Shown here: positions 56,843-64,000 of the stretch, piece after piece
How positions within the stretch are numbered: the stretch's first letter is position 1
Layout: each line of letters starts with the position of its first letter
DNA from: Psychrobacter sp. Choline-02u-9
Lineage (GTDB): Bacteria; Pseudomonadota; Gammaproteobacteria; Pseudomonadales; Moraxellaceae
NCBI RefSeq assembly: GCF_002836505.1
Contig: NZ_PJBF01000040.1
Location: 310,001-374,000, forward strand
Length of the DNA: 64,000 bases
Direction of reading: 5' to 3'
Program-made: the position numbers and the translations under genes
The notes under the pieces: generated by a model
Told to the model about the DNA's origin: nothing
The model's input: only the letters and a program-made list of their open reading frames with translations
Database searches by the model: none

Positions 56843-57886
56843 TTAGCAACAACCACCTGCACCAGATGCCAGCATCATAGGTTGATTAAATGGCATTAAT
56901 TCACCGCAACCTGCAAAAATACCGTAGTGACGACTGTCATCACCGATAAACTCAAAGTGCGGCGCAAAGCGCGACTCTTTCAGCATTCGAAACGTATTGC
57001 CACATACTGGAAATACCCGACCAGCTTCGATAGCATGATGTTTATCTAAATCAAACCGATGCGGTGACTGCTCGATAGTTCCTTTGTATATCACCGCTTG
57101 TCCATGATCTTCGCAAGCATCCTCAAGCGAGTCGATTTTAAATAAGCGATAAGTCGCAGAGAAAAATTGAATATCACCAATTTTGGCTGCTAAAGCAGGA
57201 TCTGTAATCTCAAGTGGGCGATCTTCAACCAAACGTACGTCTAAGAATCCTGCATCTCGTGACAAACGGTTGAAATCATTCCAATACAATGCACCGCTTA
57301 AACACTCACCATATAAGACTGGGTCATCGATTAAGTGTCGCGGGATACGGCGGTCGGCATAGACGTCAGAAAAATAAAACTCCCCACCAGGTTTCAGCAA
57401 ACGCTGTACACTGGCCATAACCGCGGCTTTATCTGGTGATAGATTGATAACGCAATTGGAGACGATAATATCAAAGCTATTAGCCTCAAGTTCTAGTTCA
57501 TCTAGTTTCTCGATATAGCCGTGCAAAAATGTCACATTATCATAGCCAAACTTATCAACATGATAGGCTTGATGCTGTCTGGCAACGGCTAGCTGCTCAT
57601 CGGTCATATCAACACCGACTACGTGGCCACTCTCACCAACCAGTTGCGCCAATGCGTAGACATCTCGGCCTGAGCCACTGCCCAAATCTAAAATTCGGCA
57701 GCCTTCGAGCAGTGCTGGACACACCAGACCACAGCCGTAATATCGATTCAATACTTCATCGTGAATATTTGCGAGTAAGGGCTTGAGCCACTCAGGCATA
57801 TTGCTAATATCACAACAAGCCGAGGTCTTTAGATCATTGGTACTCTGTAACTCTTTTCCATAGTAATTTTGCACGACGTCATGCAT
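56843..57886 (-). CDS. arsM: arsenite methyltransferase (ArsM type)
   Basis: 347-residue cytosolic SAM methyltransferase. RILDLGSGSGRDVYAL (residues 64-79) and GVDMTDEQLAVAR form the SAM pocket. Cys52 in YYGCGLVCP, Cys145 in SNCVINLSP and Cys195 in GECLSGALYW match the three arsenite-binding cysteines of algal ArsM, whose last two are also 50 apart. A further CC at residues 24-25 and GGCC at the end add thiols. It methylates As(III) in arsenic detoxification or feeds arsenosugar synthesis. Last gene of the minus-strand cluster; AAGGAT precedes the ATG. Confidence 0.92.
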   Translation of the reverse strand: MHDVVQNYYGKELQSTNDLKTSACCDISNMPEWLKPLLANIHDEVLNRYYGCGLVCPALLEGCRILDLGSGSGRDVYALAQLVGESGHVVGVDMTDEQLAVARQHQAYHVDKFGYDNVTFLHGYIEKLDELELEANSFDIIVSNCVINLSPDKAAVMASVQRLLKPGGEFYFSDVYADRRIPRHLIDDPVLYGECLSGALYWNDFNRLSRDAGFLDVRLVEDRPLEITDPALAAKIGDIQFFSATYRLFKIDSLEDACEDHGQAVIYKGTIEQSPHRFDLDKHHAIEAGRVFPVCGNTFRMLKESRFAPHFEFIGDDSRHYGIFAGCGELMPFNQPMMLASGAGGCC

Positions 57887-57994
57887 AACAATATCCTTAT
57901 TGAATGTGCCATCCAGTTAAAATTCTTAGTGAATCATCTTAGAATATGCAACTACATTAGTGAGTTTATCAACCTAGTTGTCACTTATCGGTTA

Positions 57995-58663
57995 TCAGTA
58001 GTTATCCACTTTGATATTAATATTGATGTAAGAATCTAGCCAGCCTGACGGCAAATGTACTAGATCTTTAGGCTCATCAATATCGTGCAAAGGGTCAAAT
58101 AGTGCAAGTGTCCAGTCTAATGCCGCCATGCGCTGCTTGGTGACAGCGGCTACACTAGCCGTACTCCAAACAATGTCCGAAAACATGCTGTCATTAACTT
58201 GTTTAAATCCTAACAACACATACCCACCATCAGTTGCTGGAATCATAACCGCATCGTGTTGATTTAGCTGCTGTACCGATGTCTGAATACGTGCTGTCGT
58301 AAGACTAGGACAGTCCGTACCAATTAACACAACCTTGTCAAAATGTTGCAATGCGCGCTGACTGGCTATCAACATACGCAAACCCAAATCCCCTTCGGCC
58401 TGCGCAGACCAGCGCAACGAGTCAGGCAAATCAAGCGCCTGCCAACATGGATCTGTTGGTGCTGGACTCACACATAGCTCGACAGCAAAGCCCGTATCAA
58501 CGGCCTGCTCAATACTATGCAGTAAGAGTTGCCTTGCCATACGTGCAGCGCCATCTACCCCTAGCGCTGGCTGCAAACGGGTTTTTGCCTTATTGCGCGC
58601 TGGATATTTTGCAAAAAGAATGATGCAGGTATCTTGCTGTCTTGCAGATAAATCAGCTGTCAC
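57995..58663 (-). CDS. TIGR04282-type (DUF2064) glycosyltransferase-like protein
   Basis: 222 residues. The N-terminal Rossmann part CIILFAKYPARNKAKTRLQ and IGTDCPSLTTARIQTSV, ATDGGYVLLGF and DPLHDIDEPKDLV match the rSAM-associated DUF2064 family, of nucleotidyltransferase/GT-A fold. It is recorded as an arsenosugar biosynthesis protein by its neighbourhood rather than by assay. Start GTG at 58663, no clear ribosome site. It lies between the GT2 and arsM genes, 109 bases from arsM and 84 from the GT2. Confidence 0.86.
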   Translation of the reverse strand: MTADLSARQQDTCIILFAKYPARNKAKTRLQPALGVDGAARMARQLLLHSIEQAVDTGFAVELCVSPAPTDPCWQALDLPDSLRWSAQAEGDLGLRMLIASQRALQHFDKVVLIGTDCPSLTTARIQTSVQQLNQHDAVMIPATDGGYVLLGFKQVNDSMFSDIVWSTASVAAVTKQRMAALDWTLALFDPLHDIDEPKDLVHLPSGWLDSYININIKVDNY

Positions 58664-58747
58664 TATAACGGTCTCTCAATTGGTCAAATGTACAAGGACG
58701 AGCTCTTTCTTCTTTTGTCTATCATATTTATAAATCAAACAATCTCA

Positions 58748-59467
58748 CTACTTATAATAACGTTGCTTTAAAACATTAGGCGATACGCCGCGCCAATAAT
58801 CAAAGCGCAACTGCCACATCAAAAAAATCGTCCGCCATGTACCATATTGCTGCCAACGCCGCGCGGATGTTATGACTTTACTTTTTAGACAAGCTGGTCG
58901 AGCAAACTTCTTTAGACGTTTACAGAGCTCAATATCTTCCATCAATGGCTGATCAGGATAGCCACCAATCTGCTCGAATATGGATTTTTTGATAAAAATT
59001 GCTTGATCGCCAGTGGCGATACTCATTAAGCGTGAGCGCTTATTTATCACGAACCCGACGATTTTTAACAATGGCTCACAGCTGTCTAAGCGCACATCAA
59101 ATCGTCCCCAGTCATACTGAGCTATTGCCTGCTGAACGTTATCTATCGCATCAGCTGGCAGCTCGGTATCGGCATGTAAAAATAGCAACACATCACCTGT
59201 TGCTAACATAGCGCCCGCATTCATTTGCTGTGCACGCCCTACCGTAGATTCGATAATATGCCAATCAATGATTGATTGAGCAATCTCTGTACTTTTGAGC
59301 ACACTTTTGGCGATAGCAACCGAACCATCCACTGAACCACCATCGACCAATATCACTTGCTGCGGTGCCGGATCGAGACTGGCAATATGAGCGATAAGCT
59401 CAGGCAAGTTGTCCGCTTCATTTAACAATGGAATGATGATGGAGAGTTTCAATGGATATACCGTCAC
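58748..59467 (-). CDS. TIGR04283-type GT2 glycosyltransferase
   Basis: 239-residue GT-A family 2 glycosyltransferase: LSIIIPLLNEADNLPELI, VILVDGGSVDGS, FLHADTELPADA (metal-binding acidic residues) and MEDIELCKRLKKFARPA near the C-terminus. It belongs to the rSAM/selenodomain-associated subfamily co-occurring with ArsS-type radical SAM proteins. Starts GTG. Together with the DUF2064 protein it could link the arsenic-bearing deoxyribose to a polar aglycone; that is inference. Confidence 0.88.
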   Translation of the reverse strand: MTVYPLKLSIIIPLLNEADNLPELIAHIASLDPAPQQVILVDGGSVDGSVAIAKSVLKSTEIAQSIIDWHIIESTVGRAQQMNAGAMLATGDVLLFLHADTELPADAIDNVQQAIAQYDWGRFDVRLDSCEPLLKIVGFVINKRSRLMSIATGDQAIFIKKSIFEQIGGYPDQPLMEDIELCKRLKKFARPACLKSKVITSARRWQQYGTWRTIFLMWQLRFDYWRGVSPNVLKQRYYK

Positions 59468-59497
59468 GTTAATCAGCGAGTAAGATTAAAAACTGGC

Positions 59498-60319
59498 TTA
59501 TTTTTTGTTCAAATTCCAGTTGTAGTCGGTATAGCTTATTTTTATCTTGCCTTGTTTTAGCTCTGCTGTCTGAGCTTTACTCAATCCTAGTGACGAGTTA
59601 TAACGACCCAAAAACCCTGCTAAATCTTTGGTGCCACGCCAGTTGGTTGCAAAATCCTCTTTATACCATTTAAAAATTGGTGATACTTTAAGCGTATCGC
59701 CTTTGAGACTGTTGCGGCTACTGTCTGCTAAAAACTTAGACGTTGCCTGCTCTAACTGACTGTCTAAACGCTTGCCAGTAAAGGCATCATCTTGCAGTGC
59801 TGGGCAACCAATACTGGCACAATTGACCGCAAAGTGAATGCGCGGATCGTTGTAACGTTTAGAACCACGAATCAGGTTGTGCTCAATATCATCAAGTGAG
59901 CGCGTCTTACCAAGTAGCGAAACAAACTCTTGCTTCCATGGTGACCCAAACAGTCCGCCGATATCTTTGATAGATTTAACATTTGGATATTTCGTTAATA
60001 CCAAATCTACCGTACCAGCGTTATAAACGTTGATTAAAAATGCTAACTGTTCATTTTTACTCCAACGATTGAACTCTGATTGAGATACCTTGCTTGTCGC
60101 TTCCAGATAGCTTGTCAGCTTACTTTGATCTGCTTTCATACCAGCATAATTGACCACTGAAGCTTTGCCACCGTTGGTCATGGTCACATGCTTATTTAAT
60201 AAGCTATCCCAGCTCTGATGGTTAAAGTCAGCATGAGCGGCCACGCTTGCTAATAAAATAGTCGTAGCAATCACTGGTTGGGCGAAAAATGTCTTCGCTG
60301 AAAAGTTAGATACTGACAT
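59498..60319 (-). CDS. DUF547 exported protein
   Basis: 273 residues with a signal peptide: hydrophobic core at about 15-28 and cleavage after VAAHA near residue 30. The mature part follows DUF547: SEFNRWSKNEQLAFLINVYNA, SLDDIEHNLIRGSKRYNDPRIHFAVNCASIGCPALQD, with two conserved cysteines (NCASIGC). Function unknown; genes of this family recur beside arsenosugar-type clusters. It lies 30 bases upstream of the GT2 gene and 78 bases downstream of arsS, hence one operon. Confidence 0.86.
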   Translation of the reverse strand: MSVSNFSAKTFFAQPVIATTILLASVAAHADFNHQSWDSLLNKHVTMTNGGKASVVNYAGMKADQSKLTSYLEATSKVSQSEFNRWSKNEQLAFLINVYNAGTVDLVLTKYPNVKSIKDIGGLFGSPWKQEFVSLLGKTRSLDDIEHNLIRGSKRYNDPRIHFAVNCASIGCPALQDDAFTGKRLDSQLEQATSKFLADSSRNSLKGDTLKVSPIFKWYKEDFATNWRGTKDLAGFLGRYNSSLGLSKAQTAELKQGKIKISYTDYNWNLNKK

Positions 60320-60397
60320 AAGGCTTACTCCGTTTATACTGATTGTTTTTTATCTATACCAAAAGTACTTATATTAAAAGCACTTACATTAGAACGG

Positions 60398-61390
60398 CTA
60401 AGGCGTGTCTGCTAGCACTGGCTCTACTGCCTCTTCTTCTAACGCGCCGCCACAACTACTGCCCTGTCCTGCTGTACAGCCATAGCAGTGCTCAGCAATG
60501 GCAATGTCATCACCAGACGGGTTTTGCGTTAACAAATCACTTAGGTGTCGCCGTGACTTGTTTGGGACAAGTATCTCTAACTGCTGATTGAAATCACAAT
60601 CAAACAGCTCACCCAACCAATTGACACTAATGGTCGAACGGCACATGACCTCGGCTAAATTGGCAGCCATATAATTAGCTTTGAGCAAATCCATATACGG
60701 GTGGAACTGGTTTTTTGCCAACAGCACCGCCCCAAAACGCTGAATCGGCATATTGGTTAGGGCAAATAAATGATTAAACTCAATATCAAAGTGCGCTTTT
60801 AACTCACGCTTATAGTCTGCTTCAAGCTGTTGTTGATTGGGCGGCAGCGTCGCGCCTTGTGGGTTGTAAACCAAGTTTAATGTTAAATTTGAATCAGGCT
60901 TGCCGTACCCTAACTGATTGAGCTTCTGTAATCCTAATATACTGTCGTCAAACGCGCCTTTACCGCGCTGTTTGTCTACATTTTCTAAGGAATAACAAGG
61001 CAAAGAAGCCACCACTTCCACTTGGTTATCTGCTAGAAACTGCGCCATACCCTCATAACCCTCTTCCATAAGGATAGTCAGATTACAGCGGTCTATTACT
61101 TTGACACCTAATGCCCGAACAGCCTTAACCAAATACTTAAAATCCTCATGCATTTCAGGCGCACCGCCGGTCAAATCAAGCATATCGATGTTTTGTGCTT
61201 GCAATACCTCTGGTATCAGCTCAACCAACTCACGTGACATCATTTCAGTACGATAAGGGCTTGCAGCCACATGACAATGTACGCAGGACATATTGCATAA
61301 GTAGCCCATATTGACTTGTAATATCGTCAATTGACGTCGTTTTATCGCTGGAAAATCAGTATGCTCAAGTAACTCGATAGTTGATTTCAT
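60398..61390 (-). CDS. arsS: arsenosugar biosynthesis radical SAM protein ArsS
   Basis: 330 residues. The radical SAM motif CNMSCVHC places cysteines at residues 32, 36 and 39. LDLTGGAPEMH and LTLNLVYNPQGA belong to the same family (TIGR04167 type). The C-terminal Cys-rich domain ends HCYGCTAGQGSSCGGA. In characterised relatives ArsS transfers a 5'-deoxyadenosyl group to a methylated arsenical. Some family members carry selenocysteine; here all residues are cysteine and no in-frame TGA is present. Operon position beside ArsM strongly supports the call. Confidence 0.9.
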   Translation of the reverse strand: MKSTIELLEHTDFPAIKRRQLTILQVNMGYLCNMSCVHCHVAASPYRTEMMSRELVELIPEVLQAQNIDMLDLTGGAPEMHEDFKYLVKAVRALGVKVIDRCNLTILMEEGYEGMAQFLADNQVEVVASLPCYSLENVDKQRGKGAFDDSILGLQKLNQLGYGKPDSNLTLNLVYNPQGATLPPNQQQLEADYKRELKAHFDIEFNHLFALTNMPIQRFGAVLLAKNQFHPYMDLLKANYMAANLAEVMCRSTISVNWLGELFDCDFNQQLEILVPNKSRRHLSDLLTQNPSGDDIAIAEHCYGCTAGQGSSCGGALEEEAVEPVLADTP

Positions 61391-61640
61391 GGTGGTCTAA
61401 AATCCTGTTAGCAGTACAACTAAAAAAGGATAGCAACGTAACATTAAATATTAGAAAACACAGATAGCGCATTGCTTTTACTGTTTATTTTCAAGTTTGA
61501 CAATGTAAAACCTGATTGCTCACTTTACGGTTTATCTAATCAATCATACCTGATTATCAATAAGCATTGACAACTAATCATATGGATTTTATGGTTTATT
61601 CTAAATGAGCATTAACCTTCGTTAGTTCTTATCAGCTTCG

Positions 61641-62831
61641 TCAATTCTTATCAACTTCGATAAAACGCTTATCGATATATTTCTTGAGATGCCATACCCA
61701 GCGACCTTGTAGGTTTACATTACCCCAACTACCAATGGCATATTTGTCACCGCAAGACAGCAGATATAGCGTGCGCGACTTTGGCTGATAACTCTTCATT
61801 ACGTTGTCACCCAGATAGGCCAATAAGTTATCAGCTTCGATAGCACCACCATGCACTGAGTGAACCCCCGAGTGCGCCACGTATTTATCGATTCGTGTCG
61901 CCACATCACCAACCGCAAACACATTAGAATGAGAGACGCTCTGTTGCTTATCGTTTACCGCGACAAACCCATCACCTTCTATCTCCAAATCCGTAGAAGC
62001 CGTCCATGCCGAGCCTATGACGCCAGTCGCAGCGATGACAGCATTTATGGGCAATGATTTATGGGTGGTCGATAATTTACCGTCACGATAATCGGTCGCT
62101 CGTTCTCGAATTATCGTAATGCCATGACGATGTAACTGCTTAATGACCCGTTGTCGAAAGCCTGAATTAAACCCTGACAATAGATTCTCACCGCATACTA
62201 ATGTCACCTGATGATTACGATTGATGTTCCGTAGCGCGACTTGAGCGGCCATCACCAATTCTATTGCCGCAGCGCCTGCCCCAATAATAGCCAATTGATA
62301 CCTTTCAGACTGTTGAGCATCTTTTAGAATCCGCTGCCATTGTGTGATGAATGTTGATAACGGTCGTATGACAATTACGTCGGTATTAGCAGCACCAGTA
62401 TTGTTATCGTCACTATCGCTTCTGTGCTCGTTGTAGTCATTGTGGCTACATAGCCAACGCATGTCTGTATCTGCGCCAGTATTTAAAGACAAGACATCGT
62501 AGTCAAAATCCGTTTGTTCATCGCCAGTCGTAACCACCTTGTTTGACGCTGCGTTTACTTTTACAAGCGACTGCTGAATAAAGCGCACGCCTGCTCGTAC
62601 ACAAAGCGATTTGATATCGATACTGATATCATGCAATTGATAATGTCCTGCCATCCAACCAGGTAACATGCCAGAATAAATAGTTTGCGGTTGCTCACTA
62701 ATTAAATGAATGTCTGCCTCTATCGTATCGGTGTCCTTTAAACGCGCTGTGCCAAGTCGGCGCAACATGCCAATGTGAGCATGACCTGCGCCTGCCAATA
62801 GTAGTGTCTTTTTCGATGAAAATTTTGTCAT
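61641..62831 (-). CDS. FAD oxidoreductase resembling the SelD N-terminal flavoprotein
   Basis: 396 residues from ATG 62831; a TTG five codons upstream is less likely. LLLAGAGHAHIGMLRR (FAD), TIYSGMLPGWMAGHYQLHDISIDI and VFAVGDVATRID follow the pyridine nucleotide-disulfide oxidoreductase family found fused to SelD in some bacteria (TIGR03169 type); LAIIGAGAAAIELVMA is a second nucleotide motif. No redox CxxxxC pair is present. SelD is not in this window. It is the first gene of the arsenosugar-type strand run, separated from arsS by 250 bases, so it may be independently transcribed. Confidence 0.82.
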   Translation of the reverse strand: MTKFSSKKTLLLAGAGHAHIGMLRRLGTARLKDTDTIEADIHLISEQPQTIYSGMLPGWMAGHYQLHDISIDIKSLCVRAGVRFIQQSLVKVNAASNKVVTTGDEQTDFDYDVLSLNTGADTDMRWLCSHNDYNEHRSDSDDNNTGAANTDVIVIRPLSTFITQWQRILKDAQQSERYQLAIIGAGAAAIELVMAAQVALRNINRNHQVTLVCGENLLSGFNSGFRQRVIKQLHRHGITIIRERATDYRDGKLSTTHKSLPINAVIAATGVIGSAWTASTDLEIEGDGFVAVNDKQQSVSHSNVFAVGDVATRIDKYVAHSGVHSVHGGAIEADNLLAYLGDNVMKSYQPKSRTLYLLSCGDKYAIGSWGNVNLQGRWVWHLKKYIDKRFIEVDKN

Positions 62832-63190
62832 AGATGATTTTATCAAGGCGGTTAGTTGCTATTAGTGTTTGATCGAATGTTGATTGATATAAATGACTTT
62901 AAAAACTCATTTAAAAGTATCATATAAATAAGACCAGTCTATTGCGGGTAAACAGTAAGAGCGTAAATGACTTATACGGATTCAGCGATAGTCACTGCGT
63001 CAACCGTTATTAGTAGAATGATATTTTGTACACCTGAATTAAAATCATAAAATAAGGTGAAATTATTTATCATCGCCCAGTACAATAGGACATTATAAGA
63101 GCCGCATGATAAATTGCGCTGCTTGACCCATTACTTGAGCAACATCGTCAAAAACGTTAATGAAAATTATAAGTAATCAAGGAACATTAC
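62832..63190. other. intergenic region between divergent genes
   Basis: 359 AT-rich bases with no gene recognised; a good ribosome site AAGGAA lies before the last gene. Confidence 0.4.
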
Positions 63191-64000
63191 ATGAGTACCA
63201 ATATCGATACCAGTAACGACCACATTTTGTCTTCTGACAATATTCACTACTTGCATCATAATTTTTTTGAACCAAGTAGCAAAGACGTCGAGATTAGCGC
63301 GACTTTATTGATTGTGCATGGCATGGCAGAGCACAGCGGTCGCTATAGCGATTTTGCACAGTTTTTGGCAGATAATGGTATTGCTGTGGCGACTTACGAT
63401 CATTTGGGTCATGGACAGACGATCAAGACTGAGGCCGATCTTGGGTTTTTTGGTGAGGAGCATCCGGTACAGTCACTTTTGAAAGACGTGATTGTGATGG
63501 CCGATAGCCTAAAAGACCGTCATCCAGACGTCCCGCATTTTGTGATGGGTCACTCGATGGGCTCATTTATCGTACGCAATGTACTCAAGCATCATGCGCA
63601 TAATTTCACAGGTGCCATCCTAATGGGTTCCGCAGACGCCAACCCACTGGCTAAGGTTTTATTACCTATTAACAAGCTACTGGCCAGAGTTGCTCCAAGA
63701 CAACCGAATACAATTTTTGCCAAGGTGATGAATAAAGTCCTTAACAGCCAACTATCTGATCGCAATTCGTCCTCACAGTTTGCGTGGCTCAGTGAAAATA
63801 CCGCAAACATTGAAGCCTATGAAGCCGATCCTAAGACTGGTTTTGACTTTACCAATAATGGCTTTATGACATTGTTCACGCTCATGGATACTGGATTAAA
63901 TAAAAATTGGGCTACCACTATTGCCAAAAACTTCCCAATGCTGTTTATCAGCGGTGAAGATGATCCGATTGGTGAAATGGGTCGCGGTATACGTAGGGTT
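63191..64000 (+). CDS. serine hydrolase of the monoacylglycerol lipase type, 3' end cut off
   Basis: The frame is open for 270 codons to the window edge. AAGGAA sits eight bases before the ATG. LLIVHGMAEHSGRY is the typical start of S33/monoacylglycerol lipase-like hydrolases, YDHLGHGQTIK follows, and VMGHSMGSFI has the nucleophile serine. LFISGEDDPIGEMG near the window end holds the acidic residue. The histidine lies beyond the edge. A lipase or lysophospholipase role is plausible. Confidence 0.87.
   Translation, partial: MSTNIDTSNDHILSSDNIHYLHHNFFEPSSKDVEISATLLIVHGMAEHSGRYSDFAQFLADNGIAVATYDHLGHGQTIKTEADLGFFGEEHPVQSLLKDVIVMADSLKDRHPDVPHFVMGHSMGSFIVRNVLKHHAHNFTGAILMGSADANPLAKVLLPINKLLARVAPRQPNTIFAKVMNKVLNSQLSDRNSSSQFAWLSENTANIEAYEADPKTGFDFTNNGFMTLFTLMDTGLNKNWATTIAKNFPMLFISGEDDPIGEMGRGIRRV

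Noticed and set aside
60398..61390. Selenocysteine in the ArsS protein
   Set aside because: The frame contains no in-frame TGA, and all motif positions are ordinary cysteine codons.

Overview
The window looks like chromosomal DNA of a gammaproteobacterium of the Moraxellaceae, most probably Psychrobacter. This is inference from gene content, mid-40s percent GC by eye and protein similarity to that family, not from a marker gene. I saw no rRNA, tRNA, insertion sequence, prophage or CRISPR array. Both ends are cut inside alpha/beta-hydrolase genes.

Layout. 1-10.3 kb: housekeeping envelope and DNA-uptake genes (alpha/beta hydrolase, SppA-type peptidase, ComEC, DUF2062 protein, LolC/E-type permease and LolD ATPase, an SCP2-domain protein and two unrecognised proteins). 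11.1-17.3 kb: cbb3 cytochrome oxidase operon ccoNOQP followed by assembly genes ccoG and ccoH. 17.5-26.5 kb: TtcA, QueC, a small secreted protein, a Bcp-type peroxiredoxin, a lipoamide-dehydrogenase-like flavoprotein, a MscS channel and the fused rRNA methyltransferase RlmKL.

26.7-43.5 kb is the most unusual part: a chromosomal Ter (tellurite/stress) island. It holds three TerD proteins, a TerC-related DUF475 membrane protein, an AIM24-type protein, a TerA-like double-domain protein, an ATP-grasp enzyme, and a five-gene + strand operon encoding a TerD-like/trypsin-like fusion, a PRTase-TRSP protein, a HAD hydrolase, a StiP/PELOTA PRTase-like protein and a CitE-like lyase. The latter set matches the biosynthetic module that comparative genomics (Anantharaman, Iyer and Aravind) linked to Ter proteins and predicted to make a nucleoside-like metabolite; its product is, to my knowledge, unproven. 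A glutaminase gene and a V4R-like/MHYT sensor pair are embedded in the island.

43.6-51.6 kb: alpha/beta hydrolase, enoyl-CoA hydratase, PACE-type efflux pump, DUF805 protein, aconitase AcnB, a carboxymuconolactone-decarboxylase-family protein and lipoyl synthase. 51.7-55.3 kb: a three-gene TAXI-type TRAP transporter (lipoprotein binding protein, DUF1850 protein, fused permease).

55.8-62.8 kb: a probable arsenosugar biosynthesis cluster: six minus-strand genes (SelD-N-terminal-like flavoprotein, radical SAM ArsS, DUF547 protein, two rSAM-associated glycosyltransferase-type proteins, ArsM methyltransferase) converging on an MTA/purine nucleoside phosphorylase gene. A plausible route is arsenite methylation by ArsM, transfer of a 5'-deoxyadenosyl group by ArsS, base removal by the phosphorylase and coupling by the glycosyltransferases. 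The last two steps are inference.
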